Positions 54,414 through 64,000 of a stretch of DNA of 64,000 bases are shown in pieces; the stretch's first letter is position 1; each line of letters starts with the position of its first letter. This DNA comes from CAVWCQ01 sp963753545. Lineage in GTDB: Bacteria; Chloroflexota; Anaerolineae; Aggregatilineales; Aggregatilineaceae. The notes under the pieces are model-generated. The model was not told where the DNA came from. It was given only the letters and a program-made list of their open reading frames with translations, and did not search any database. The DNA is taken from assembly GCA_963753545.1 (NCBI GenBank), contig CAVWCQ010000008.1, forward strand, positions 4,092,001-4,156,000. The letters run 5' to 3'. The position numbers and the translations under genes are program-made.

Positions 54414-57400
54414 ATGTTGCACATTCAAACGTTGGGCGGGTTATCAATACAACTGGACTCGGAACCTCTGACTGGGCTGGAGTTCGCGGAAGGCGGCGGC
54501 GCTGCTGGTCTATCTGGCCTGCACGCGGCGTGATTCCCCCCGTGAAGTGCTGTCCGAGATGTTTTGGGAGGAACGCTCCCAGACACAGGCGCTCTCCAAT
54601 CTGCGCGGCACCCTCAACAGTCTACGCCAGAAATTAACACCATACCTGGACATCACTCGGGAGACAGTAGGAATTAACCGTGCGAGTCCGATCTGGCTTG
54701 ACGTGGCAGAAATGCAGACCTATCAGGCAGTCGTGAACCAGCCGGGCAAGCAGCTCGATGTGGAATCGCTGGAAAAAGCAGCCGCGCTTTACCAGGGGGA
54801 TTTCCTGGAAGGATTTCATATCGACAGCCAGAGTTTTGACGACTGGGCGCTGCTGGAACGAGAGCGGCTGCGCTTCAGTGCGACATACCTGCTGGATTTG
54901 CTGGTGGAAGAACATCTCCGCCAGGGAGCCACCCAGGCAGGGCTGACCTGTACCTCGCGGCTGCTCCAGATCGACCCCCTGCGCGAGAAGACCTACCGGC
55001 AGGCAATGCGGCTGCTGGCTCATTCCAGCCAGCGTGAAGCGGCAATGGTCCAGTACGACACCTGCCAGCGCGTGCTCTGGGACGAGCTGAGTATCACGCC
55101 CAGCCAGGAGACCGTCGACCTCTACGAGTCCATCCGCGCTGGACGAGTGCTTCAAATACCGCCATCACTTGCCTCCCCAAGCGGTCAATTTTCCCATTTG
55201 AAACACACCCTGCCTATCCAGGCCACGTCGTTCATTGGACGGCAGGTGGAAATGCAGGAATTGTTAGAACAGTTGAAAGATCCAGACTGCCGCCTGTTGT
55301 CTATTGTCGGTGCGGGGGAAATCGGCAAAACACGCCTGGGACTGGAAGTTGCCCGGCGCGCTGGCGCTGTCTTTGCCGATGGTGTCGCCTTTGTGCCGTT
55401 GGCTTCGGTTAGCACCTGTGAAACCATTGTCCCTGCCATCATCACCGCCTTAGCCCTTCCGACTGCCGAGGGGGAACACGATCTGCAAGCGGTTTTGCTG
55501 GACTATCTGGCGGAACGAACCGTTCTGCTTGTGCTGGACAACATGGAGCATCTGGCAGACGATCTGAGCCTGATCGACCTCCTCCTCACAAGCGCCCCGC
55601 AAGTCAAACTGCTGGTGACTTCCCGCCAACCTCTCAACCTGGGGTGGGAGTGGCAGTTCTTCCTGGAGGGGATGCCTGTCCCTGTTTCGATTCACGACGA
55701 ACATCCGGATACTTACAGCGGCGTCCGGCTCTTTGTGGAGCGGGCACGGCATGTCCAGCGCTCTTTCCAACTGTCGGATGATCCAGCAGGGGTGATTCGC
55801 ATCTGCCAGTTGGTCGAAGGTATGCCGTTGGGTATCGAACTGGCGGCGACATGGCTGCGGATGATGCCCTGCCATGAGATCGCGGAGCGGCTGGTCGAGT
55901 TGGAGACACCGCACAAAGCCGTCGAAACGCGCCACCGCAGCCTGCGGGCGCTCTTTGAGAATACCTGGGCGCGGCTCTCCGACCATGAACAAAAGTTGCT
56001 GATGCGGCTGTCGGTGTTTCGCGGTGGGTTTGACAGTGACGCGGCGCTCTCAGTAGCTCAGATGAGCCTGCCCGAATTAGCGGCTATGGTGAACAAGTCG
56101 CTCATCAGCGCCAACTACCGCACCAACCGCTATGACATCCACCAACTGCTCATCCAGTTCATCCGTGAGAAACTGAGCGATCATCCTGACGAAGAACAGC
56201 AGTCCCTCGATGCCCACTGTGCCTACTTTGTCGAATTTCTGTACGAACGAGAAGTCCAACTGCGTGACAGTCCGCAGGCACTGCTGGATATCCAGATCAA
56301 CATTGACAACGTGCGCACTGCATGGCAGCACGCGTTAGCACAGCGCCGTTTTGACTGGATCAAACGCTGCTGTGCTACTCTCAACTCCTTTTACACCTTA
56401 AAGGCTCTCCACCACGAAGCGCTGGCTATATTCCAGCAGGCGATTGAAGTTCTCCTGTTGCATCCGGAGTCCCCGAACGTGATCCGTCAGAGCTAGCTTT
56501 GCAGTCATGCCTGATTTCCTCCTTAACCGCTGTTTATGGCTGGGAAGATCATAAACTGTGGCCCGTAGCGGAACGAGTCCGCGAATTATCGCAGCGGATA
56601 GGCGATGACCGGCAAACTCTGACGAGTTTCATCCTGCTGCTAAACCTGTACGCCAACGAGGAGTGGGAAAAAGCTGTTGAGATTGGTCAGGAAGCCGTCG
56701 CCTTCAGCCTGCGGATGGATAATCAGGCACAAATGGCGGCTTACATTGCCAATGAAATTCCTTTGTTCTGGACGGGACGCTTCTCTCGCACTGGAACATG
56801 CTCGCGCTGGGCAAGCCCGTTTTGATCCCAATGACTGTCTGTGGGGGACAATGGTCTACGGAGTTGATCCCCTCGTCATCTCCCTCTCTCATGCTGGCTA
56901 TACACTGTGTTTGTTAGGCTATGCGGACCAGGGGCTTCGAACCTTAGAGACCGCCCTGGAACGGGGAAAATCACTGAATCATCCTTTTGCCCAAGCCTTC
57001 GCCTGGGCCTTTTCCGCATTGAGTTTCCTTTGTATAAGAGAAACCAGTAAAAGCAGGCCGGCTGGTCAAACCTTAACTGATCTCGCCGCCGAACACGGCT
57101 TTAAGCACTGGGCGATTTTTGGTCCCGGCTTCATCGGTATCGCCTTAATCCAGCAGGGAGCCTATGAGGAGGGGATCGCTGCGCTTTTGCCCGTTCTGGA
57201 AAAACAAGCGGAATTTGGGATAACGCATAACCTGTCTTCCTGGCACGCTCATTTAGCCTATGCCTACGCGATGACTGGTCGGCTGGAGCGGGGTTTGAGC
57301 GAACTTGAGAAGGCAGAGGAGCTTATAGAGCGCGTCGGCGAGCGGTTGTTTGAAATCCTTGGTCTATCGCTTCAAAGGCGAATTGCTGCTGCTTGGTGAC

Positions 57401-57630
57401 GACGCTGCCGGAGCCGAAGCCAGCTTTGAGCAGGCGATCCAGATCGCCCAACAGCAAGAGGCCAAACTCTTCGAACTGCAAGCGACACTGAGTCTGTGCC
57501 GTCTGTTGCAGAAGCAGAATTGAAAAGCCGAGGCACGGGGTCGACTCTTGGCGGTGTACGATTGGTTCACCGAAGGGTTTGACAAACCCGATCTGGTCGC
57601 GGCGCGAGCGCTTCTAGACGAGCTGGCCTA
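54414..57630 (+). pseudogene. BTAD/AfsR-like transcriptional regulator with ATPase and TPR parts, multiply disrupted
   Basis: About 1070 residues if restored. Start MLHIQTLGGLSIQLDSEPLT at 54414; a surplus G near 54480 shifts the frame before SSRKAAALLVYLACTRRDSP. Then winged helix and BTAD domain (LRGTLNSLRQKL, YQGDFLEGFHIDSQSFDDWA), a P-loop ATPase with FIGRQVEMQELL, GAGEIGKTRL (normally GPGGIGKT) and LLVLDNMEHL, and TPR-like helices. Further frame breaks lie near 56496, 56790 and 57365, and TGA replaces a sense codon near 57520 (LLQKQN*KAEARGR), before the family-typical end DWFTEGFDKPDLVAARALLD. Four shifts plus a nonsense codon point to a decayed gene, though sequence errors may add to it. 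Confidence 0.8.
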
Positions 57631-57817
57631 GATAAATCAGTTATTTTTCTCTCCTATATCTTCAAAATAGTACTTAAAGTTCAACTTTAAAGGAGTATTT
57701 ATCGTTATTGGTGTGTATCCTGTAAGTAAGGTTTGTGTCCAGACTCTTGCTTTCCGTTGCGCCTGATGACTAGGTTAGAAATAGTTAGCGAGACCCCCAA
57801 AAAACACTGCTTTGGCG

Positions 57818-57846
57818 GATCGTCACAGAGAAACGATCAACTTATT
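57818..57846. repeat. Imperfect direct repeat, copy 1
   Basis: GATCGTCAC followed by AGAGAA, GATCAACT and ATT in the same order as in copy 2, ~230 bases downstream; differences are a few substitutions and one added base. Confidence 0.5.
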
Positions 57847-58049
57847 AGTTTCTTCGGCTGGCTAACAGCTTTTTGGCGGCCTAAATGCATCTAAAGCTCT
57901 GATAAATAGAGCGTAATCGCCTTTAAGATCATGAAAATCCGTTTTGTTGCGAAGTTTGTAATAGCCTCTTCCAAAAATGAGGTTGATCGTGAAGTAGGTA
58001 CAAGGTTGGTGAATAGTTTGTGAGGGTAGTCAAAAAATAGAGTCTGTCA

Positions 58050-58080
58050 GATCGTCACGCGGAGAAGTGATCAACTAATT
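58050..58080. repeat. Imperfect direct repeat, copy 2
   Basis: GATCGTCACGCGGAGAAG then TGATCAACTAATT. See copy 1 at 57818-57846. Origin unknown; no transposase or terminal repeats seen between the copies. Confidence 0.5.
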
Positions 58081-58211
58081 TTTTCTAATAATTTGTTAGT
58101 GAGAAGCAAACATGCTCTGGAGATGCGACCGGGCCGCATACAATCCGCAGCCCGGTCAGTTAAGGAGGATGAACCATCAGGCCGCCGCCGACACGGACAG
58201 CCCTCCGGTTG

Positions 58212-58992
58212 TTACCCCTCACAAAACAGTTGGAGATCGCTGTCTGAGAGCTTTGTTGTCGGCCAGGCCTCAGGAGCGGGCCAGCCAGGCGGCGGGCCAT
58301 AAGGAGGGATATCATGATAGGTCGGATTGGCATATCCGTCTGCCTGACAGATGGAATCCATCAGAATAGCTCGCTCGTCGGTAGAGAGCTTTAACAGGGT
58401 TCCATCGAGGGTTAACAAATAGATCTTGATCTGGTATTCCCAGCCTGGCCCCAAACGCAGCCCTGTGCTGTAGCTGGTTACCCGGGTGCGTTCGCCGCTG
58501 CCACGTCCCTCGGTTTCATAGAGATATTCCTGCCAGGAGTGGCCCACTTCCTCAATATAAGTCGATAGCACATCATCGAAACCTTGCCGTGCGATTGCGC
58601 TGCCATCGAGCTGCGGGTTCGAAAAGAGGGAAACTCCGAACGTCACGAAATTTTCGCCTGATTGCAGGATCCCAGTCGCAATTGTCCATGAACCTGCTCA
58701 GGCGCGGGCTTTCACATTCAACAGGCCGCTGATCCACTACTTTGATCTTCCCGCGGGTATAGCGGGGAAGCTGTGGATCGTAAACTACAATATCTCCGGG
58801 CGCGGGTCCCCATCCTCCCCGCTCCAATGCGACAGTAGTCACCAGGGCGAGCGCGGCATCCCCCTCTCCTTGTTGCACCAATTGATAGAGGGCCAAAACA
58901 TCAGGCTCGGAGGCGGAGATAGGTTGCGGAGCGTGAATGATTGCCAAAAGGACCGTCATGCAGATAACGAAAGCTACTCTCTGTAGATACAT
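58212..58992 (-). CDS. Unknown secreted protein (frameshifted)
   Basis: About 260 residues when joined, from the ATG at 58992 (AGGAG 8 bases upstream). Signal peptide MYLQRVAFVICMTVLLAIIH ending ISA. The first part has ALYQLVQQGEGDAALALVTT and VECESPRLSRFMDNCDWDPA; after a break near 58640 it continues FGVSLFSNPQLDGSAIARQG and HSWQEYLYETEGRGSGERTR, ending Pro-rich (HDIPPYGPPPGWPAPEAW). I recognise no family. Two Cys near 75-90 and others near the end could pair. It stands alone. Confidence 0.6.
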
Positions 58993-59414
58993 TGCCATGT
59001 CTCCTGTTGCTGTCGGACAACTAACCACAGCGTAGGAGAGAGCCGTGTACCTTTACGCTTGCTCAGCGTTCGGGAAGCATTCAGAATTCGTTCGCACGAT
59101 AGAGACCATGCGGTTGATGGGCTATCAGAATGCCTGCGCGCTGTGCAATGGTTTGCAGGCGTAGCTGTTCTGAAGCAAAGCAATCGCTTCGAAATTTCGA
59201 AACAAAAAGCTCCGACAGGTGCCGAAGCCATTTGTGATGTTCGGGTAAAGCATGCTAACTGCTAAGCAGCGGTTCCGTATGGCCCACACTTGAGACATCC
59301 ACCACGCTGCCCTGTACAAGGGGCAGAAAGGTGAGGACAGGCCGATCCTGAGGGTAGCCTGTACGGCTTATTCCCCGTTGGTTGCTAAGTGACAGAGGTG
59401 AGGGTGACGCAAAG
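58993..59414. other. Intergenic, no gene supported
   Basis: About 420 bases between two minus-strand genes. Frames are open in places (59059-59265 on the plus strand and its mirror), but none has a ribosome site or a recognisable protein. It should hold the promoter of the secreted protein at 58992. Confidence 0.5.
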
Positions 59415-60533
59415 CTAGTCTGACATATTCAGTAACTCGTGCAATGTATTGACGACTATTTCTATTTGCTCATCGGTCAGTTCTGGAAACAGCGGAAGAC
59501 TGAGAATCACATCAGCAGCAGCTTCAGTATGAGGGAAGTGGCCACGCTGCCAACCATAGGCCACCATCGCGGGCTGAAGATGGATGGGAATTGGATAGTG
59601 GATTCCCGCTCCAATCCCCCGTTTGTTGAGCTCGTCTTTGATCTGATCCCGGTTGCCTGGCACACGAACACAGTAGATGTGATAGACATGTCGCGCCCCC
59701 GCCATTTCGACCGGAGTCACGACGCCTGACATTTTCTGCAACAGCCTGGTATAACATGCGGCGTGATGCCGGCGCGCCTCAGTCCACTCTTTGAGGTAGT
59801 GCAGCTTCACATCGAGTATCGCGGCCTGGAGAGAATCCATGCGCTCGTTATACCCAATTTCGCCATGAATATATTTGCTCTCACTGCCATGATCGCGCAG
59901 TCTCTTTAACCGTTCAGCGAGAGCATTATCATTGGTCAGAACTGCACCTGCATCCCCGTAAGCGCCGAGGTTTTTGCCCGGATAAAAACTCGTACAGGCG
60001 GCAATCCCCCAGGCTCCCGCACGTTTGCCGTTCAGTTCTGCTGCGTGCGCCTGCGCAGCATCCTCGATCACCAGCAAATCGTGTCTATGAGCAATCTCCA
60101 TGATGCGGTCCATCGGCGCGATCTGTCCGTACAAATGAACTGGCAAGATTGCACGTGTATCTGGTGTAATGGCGGCTTCGATCTGAACAGGATCGATGGT
60201 GTATGTCATGGGGTCGATATCGGCCAGGACGGGCGTAGCACCGACATGGACAATTGCTTCTACCGTCGCAATAAAAGTATTGGCGGCTGTAATCACTTCG
60301 TCGCCGGGGCCAATTCCCAACGCCTGCAGTGCCAACATAATCGCAGATGTTCCGCTGCTACATCCAACCGCGTGTTGAGTTCCTTGAAAAGCCGCGAGGT
60401 TGTCCTCAAATATCTTTAACTCCTGACCTCCAATAAAACTAGTATTCGTGACTACGCGGGCAATAGCCGCATCAATTTCACCTTTGATTGAGGCATACTG
60501 AGCTTTAAGATCAACAAGGGGAATATGGGTCAT
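59415..60533 (-). CDS. DegT/DnrJ/EryC1-family aminotransferase
   Basis: 372 residues, full length. PLP-dependent sugar aminotransferase motifs: GCSSGTSAIMLALQALGIGP, GDEVITAANTFIATVEAI, VIEDAAQAHAAELNGKRAGA (Asp that binds PLP) and FYPGKNLGAYGDAGAVLT with the PLP Lys, then GYNERMDSLQAAIL. Such enzymes add an amino group to a 3- or 4-keto nucleotide sugar for surface polysaccharide or antibiotic sugar synthesis. No other nucleotide-sugar gene is adjacent, so the product is not known. Confidence 0.93.
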   Translation of the reverse strand: MTHIPLVDLKAQYASIKGEIDAAIARVVTNTSFIGGQELKIFEDNLAAFQGTQHAVGCSSGTSAIMLALQALGIGPGDEVITAANTFIATVEAIVHVGATPVLADIDPMTYTIDPVQIEAAITPDTRAILPVHLYGQIAPMDRIMEIAHRHDLLVIEDAAQAHAAELNGKRAGAWGIAACTSFYPGKNLGAYGDAGAVLTNDNALAERLKRLRDHGSESKYIHGEIGYNERMDSLQAAILDVKLHYLKEWTEARRHHAACYTRLLQKMSGVVTPVEMAGARHVYHIYCVRVPGNRDQIKDELNKRGIGAGIHYPIPIHLQPAMVAYGWQRGHFPHTEAAADVILSLPLFPELTDEQIEIVVNTLHELLNMSD

Positions 60534-60983
60534 CTAAACACTCCTTTTTTCCTGAATTCTATTTTAGTCAGCAGGCTTGACAGCAGGAAAACACAGTAAT
60601 GCGCCGCTTCTTGCCTGAGCTCTCACGAAGATGGCTGCCGTTGTGTCCATCTTCGCTTTTCCCGGTTTAAACTCTATTTTACCTATCTCTCCACTAAATC
60701 CGAGCAAACTCACTATAGAAACCTGTTTCAAAAGCAGTCGTATCGAAGACAGTCCCTTTTACTTTCGAGGGCGGCACGCAAATCTGTGTTCGATTTCAGG
60801 TGCCGTTTCTCACCGCTAGTTCATACAGCCTTGTTTACTTCAAACTCAGCCATAGCAGGTTCTCTGCTGGATGCCTGTCGCTAGCTGTTTATCGCGAAAT
60901 GCTGGCTGAATGAGATCAAGGTGCATCAGGAGATATAATCGGAATAGTAAGGTGAGTGCTGCCGCACAGGAGGAGCCACAACC
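60534..60983. other. Intergenic between divergent genes, no gene seen
   Basis: About 450 bases holding the promoters of the DegT gene and of the monooxygenase gene. No frame with a ribosome site was found. Confidence 0.55.
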
Positions 60984-62127
60984 ATGCTAGAGACCATATC
61001 GACTCGTGTGGTAATCGTCGGGGCAGGACCGGCAGGTCTAGCCGTGGGGGCGGGCCTCCAACGGGCTCGGATTCCTTTTCTTATCCTTGAGCGTGCTGAG
61101 CAAATCAGTAGTAGTTGGCACAGTCATTATGATCGGCTGCATTTGCACACGGCCAAAGCCTTTTCGGCGCTGCCCTATATGCCATTTCCGGCACATTATC
61201 CTCGTTACCCATCCCGACAACAGGTTATTGATTATCTCGATGCCTATGCACATCACTTCCAATTAGTGCCGCGCTTCAACCAAAATGTCATCTCTGTGCG
61301 TTTTGAAGCGGGGTACTGGAACACATACACCGAGAAGACGATCTACATCTCGGATTTTGTCGTGATGGCAACGGGCCTCAATGAGTTCCCCAGGATTCCT
61401 ACGTGGCTGGAACAGGAGCGTTTTAAAGGGCCAATTTTGCATAGTTCTCATTATCAAAACGGCGGCGCTTACCGGGGCCAGCAGGTACTGATCGTAGGTT
61501 TCGGCAATTCAGGCGCTGAGATTGCACTGGATCTGTCTGAGCATGGTGCGATACCGAGTTTATCAGTTCGCAGTCCGGTAAACGTAGTTTTTCGAGACCG
61601 TTTTGGAATCCCGGTGCAACTCATTTCGATCGCCATGAGCCCGCTGCCCACACGGATTATTGACGCAATCAATCGGCCTATCTTGCGCATGGCATTTGGT
61701 GATTTGTCACCGTATGGATTGGAACCAGCTCCTTATGGTGCGGCAACGCAAATCCGTGAGCATGCGAAGATCCCGGTGATCGACATTGGCACGATTGGCT
61801 TGATTAAACAGGGCAAGATCAAGACTCTATCCAGGAGTTGAACGCTTCACCGAAAATGGCGTTATCTTCTCTGACGGCACAAACCTTGTTTGCGACGCTG
61901 TGATCCTTGCAACAGGTTATCAGGTGAGGCTGAATACGATATTACATGGCGCAGAGACAGTCCTCGATGCCAACGGTGTTCCACTCCAGAGCGGACAGGC
62001 TACCTCGTTGCCGGGATTGTACTTCTGCGGCTTTCACAATAGTGCGACCGGCCTGCTGCGAACGATCCGTATCGAAGCGCAGCAGATCGGCAAGGATATT
62101 GCCCATAAGATTGATGCGAAGATATAG
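60984..62127 (+). CDS. Flavin-containing monooxygenase-like NAD(P)/FAD protein (frameshifted)
   Basis: About 380 residues when joined; AGGAGG precedes the ATG at 60984. FAD-binding motif VVIVGAGPAGLAVGAGLQ at residue ~8, SSSWHSHYDRLHLHT, NADPH-binding motif VLIVGFGNSGAEIALDL near 172, and ATGLNEFPRIPTW. The last part, after a frame break near 61833, has GVERFTENGVIFSDGT, DAVILATGYQVR and LYFCGFHNSATGLLR. This matches plant YUCCA-like and bacterial FMO-like enzymes, which oxygenate N or S atoms or ketones. The substrate is unknown. A racemase-family gene follows 93 bases later. Confidence 0.88.
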
Positions 62128-62220
62128 TCCCATTGATTTGATCGCTATCCGAGATAGTATTACCCAGCGCTATAATCTACTCCTGGAGTTATTCTGGAAT
62201 GACGTGCAGGAAGGTGCAAG

Positions 62221-62916
62221 TTGAAGACAATCGGACTACTGGGTGGCATGAGCTGGCATTCGTCACTGGAATACTACCGGCTGATTAACGAGATGATCCA
62301 GAAACGACTTGGTGGCGTGCATTCCGCTCGCTGTTTGCTTTATTCGGTCGAATTCGCGGAGATCGATGCTCTAGAACGACAAGACCGCTGGGACGAAACT
62401 GCTCCTATTGTGGTCACAGCAGCCCAACACCTGGAACGTGGTGGGGCAGATTTCATAGTCATCTGCAGCAATACCACGCACAAGGCAGCCGAGCAGGTGC
62501 AAGCCCAGATCAGTATTCCGCTTCTCCACATCGCAGACGCGACAGCGCGCCACATTCGCGCAAGCGGCCTCCAGTGTGTCGGATTGTTGGGAACACGGTT
62601 CACGATGGAAGAAGATTTTATCCGGGGAAAGCTGGAGCGTGAATACGGACTAGAGGTATTCATTCCCGCCGACGAAGACCGAGAAACTGTGCATCGCGTC
62701 ATATATGATGAATTCTGCACGGGTTTGTTCCTCGAACCATCTCGTATACAGTATACCGAAATCATGACCCGGCTTGTTGAGTCTGGGGCAGAAGGAATCA
62801 TCTTAGGGTGCACCGAGATAGGACTTCTGGTTCGTCCTGAGGATTGCTCAGTACCATTGTTTGATACTACAAAAATCCACGCGGCGGCCGCTGTGGATTA
62901 TGCTCTGGCGGGGTAA
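62221..62916 (+). CDS. Aspartate/glutamate racemase-family protein
   Basis: 231 residues with a TTG start at 62221 after AGGAAGG. IGLLGGMSWHSSLEYYRLIN at the start, the two catalytic cysteines in VICSNTTHKAAEQ (near residue 82) and IILGCTEIGLLV (near 195). PLP-independent enzymes of this type interconvert L- and D-amino acids; the MSWHSSLEYYRLIN start is typical of the YgeA/RacX group with broad or uncertain substrates. Probably cotranscribed with the monooxygenase. Confidence 0.9.
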   Translation: MKTIGLLGGMSWHSSLEYYRLINEMIQKRLGGVHSARCLLYSVEFAEIDALERQDRWDETAPIVVTAAQHLERGGADFIVICSNTTHKAAEQVQAQISIPLLHIADATARHIRASGLQCVGLLGTRFTMEEDFIRGKLEREYGLEVFIPADEDRETVHRVIYDEFCTGLFLEPSRIQYTEIMTRLVESGAEGIILGCTEIGLLVRPEDCSVPLFDTTKIHAAAAVDYALAG

Positions 62917-63252
62917 AAGCCTCCTATTGAGCGAGATGCGGACTAATGGAAAATCGTGAATTCTTTTTTATCCAGAATCTCACACCGATTGATGTAGCTT
63001 AAGCGGCTAATAAAAACCTTGCAATCCATTGTCCCTAAATTCACCAGCATACGCCAGAGATCCTGTCTGGAATGAACACGATCTTGTGCTGGTGGGCTCG
63101 GGTCTAATCACAGAGTACAGACGATCCAATCTGTAAACGATATGCCCGTCATGGCAGCTTCTAAAAAGGATCGGGTTGAGGCGGGAGATATCAGTTAAGC
63201 GCGAATTACCGCCCGACGATCTGTTCCTGATCATAGATGATGCAGAAGGATA
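62917..63252. other. Intergenic, no gene supported
   Basis: About 335 bases between convergent genes. A frame on the minus strand (63007-63234) has no ribosome site and no known features. No clear terminator hairpin found. Confidence 0.5.
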
Positions 63253-63594
63253 TTATCCGAAGCCCTGAACTGCCTCTTCCCTCGTGGCAAAAATATGCAA
63301 CTCATCGTCCAGCCCAGTTAGTTTGAGCAGGTCCATCACCCGTTCCGATGGATTAGCGATATAAAGATCGCCTCCTCCTTTTTGGGCGCGTTCAACACCG
63401 CTGAGCACCTCACGCAGTCCGGCACTGCTGATGTACTCCACATTGCCGAAATCCAACACGATATTGTATTTGCCCTGTTCTGCGGCTCGCTGCAATTCTT
63501 CTCCGAGTTGGGCCGCTGTCACACTGTTGACCTGTCCTGTCACAGCGACGACCAATATATTCTGTACGTCAATAAGCTCGATCTTGATTGGCAT
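63253..63594 (-). CDS. STAS-domain anti-sigma factor antagonist
   Basis: 113 residues from the ATG at 63594; AAAGGA lies 12 bases upstream, and a longer frame to 63648 has none. STAS domain: VVAVTGQVNSVTAAQLGEEL, the phosphorylation site region FGNVEYISSAGLREVLSG with Ser in ISSAG, and MDLLKLTGLDDELHIF. Paralogue of 18207-18539 with the same layout and a clearly different sequence. No kinase or phosphatase gene is visible nearby. Confidence 0.9.
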   Translation of the reverse strand: MPIKIELIDVQNILVVAVTGQVNSVTAAQLGEELQRAAEQGKYNIVLDFGNVEYISSAGLREVLSGVERAQKGGGDLYIANPSERVMDLLKLTGLDDELHIFATREEAVQGFG

Positions 63595-64000
63595 GTGTGG
63601 TGTTGTTCCTTTCGACCATTCAATTATTGGACAGATTCCAGCATTCAACAGTGGCGCATAGTTCTGGAAGAATTGTGCCAGACACCTTCCCGAAGTTATC
63701 TAGCAGCCGTTTTTCTCTCGGAGCAATTTCCATACATTTTGCCTCCAAGTAAGGAGATATATCAGTAGGGCGTATAGTCACGAGAATTATGATCTGGCTC
63801 GATCATAGTGCAAACAGGTTTGCGAAGCTAAACCAGTGCATCATCCAATTTACGATAGTCGTCTATAAGCGGGCTTTGCAGGGGTTTCACAGGTGATAGT
63901 TATTTAGGCGATTCTCAGGTACATGGTTTATGTAACTCTTCGCGCACAAGTAAAATTTATCGATAAACCGATTTTGTTTGGCGGCGCGTTGCATGTCTCA
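63595..64000. other. Upstream region of the STAS gene to window end
   Basis: About 400 bases with no supported gene on either strand. It should contain the STAS promoter and perhaps the start of the next locus. Confidence 0.45.

Larger units (their letters stand above)
57631..58211. other. Long AT-rich intergenic region
   Basis: About 580 bases with frequent stops in all frames and no credible gene. It holds the imperfect repeat pair listed separately. Two short frames near 58093-58369 are shadows without ribosome sites. Confidence 0.6.

Noticed and set aside
60631..60819. Short plus-strand frame in the DegT/monooxygenase gap
   Set aside because: No ribosome site and no similarity to known proteins; probably chance.
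1..64000. CRISPR arrays, tRNA or rRNA genes, insertion sequences, phage genes
   Set aside because: No spaced repeat series, cloverleaf pattern, transposase motif or phage structural gene was recognised by reading; a dedicated RNA search could still find a small RNA.

Overview
The window looks like a chromosomal segment of a member of the Chloroflexota, most likely of the Anaerolineae type. This is an inference from gene style: many sugar, peptide and amino-acid ABC transporters, an AfsR/MalT-like BTAD-ATPase regulator, a long U32 peptidase and moderate GC. No rRNA, tRNA, CRISPR array, insertion sequence or phage gene was recognised.

Layout. 0-4.7 kb: end of an MFS transporter, a VOC/DUF5680 protein and a small stress-type cluster (BON protein, hydrolase remnant, phosphoribosyltransferase, Hsp20, DUF2892 membrane protein). 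5.0-16.5 kb (+): a tight amino-sugar operon with binding protein, an unusually large MalF-type permease, MalG-type permease, GH3 hexosaminidase, SIS deaminase/isomerase, ROK repressor, a LacI-type sensor without HTH, a ROK-like kinase and a PIG-L deacetylase. A strong promoter and a palindrome precede it. 16.6-23.2 kb (-): orphan NarL regulator, cysteine-free uracil-DNA glycosylase, STAS protein and a MacB-like system with two ATPases around one 1045-residue permease. 23.6-29.3 kb (+): peptide ABC transporter with fused ATPases. 29.4-32 kb: U32 peptidase. 32-38.5 kb (-): LacI-controlled alpha-xylosidase operon. 38.6-44.5 kb (-): branched-chain amino-acid (liv) transporter with an N-terminally extended LivM. 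44.8-52 kb: alanine racemase, then a histidine kinase/response regulator pair divergent from a PDZ protein and an HtrA protease, followed by a secreted intradiol-dioxygenase/HhH fusion and a membrane protein. 52-57.6 kb: orphan peptide-binding protein and a broken BTAD regulator. 58-64 kb: unknown secreted protein, DegT aminotransferase, flavin monooxygenase, aspartate racemase-family protein and a second STAS protein.

The amino-sugar operon reads as a full import and breakdown route in which a PIG-L deacetylase stands where NagA would be expected, as in the chitin pathway of Thermococcales. The two-component pair, PDZ protein, HtrA and dioxygenase look like one envelope-stress regulon: the same three-repeat DNA module lies upstream of the PDZ and dioxygenase genes. 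All four ABC loci with a binding-protein/permease junction carry a hairpin exactly there. At least fourteen genes are interrupted by frameshifts; most look like single-base errors in otherwise sound genes, so they are listed as single CDS spanning the breaks. The BTAD regulator and two gene remnants look genuinely decayed.
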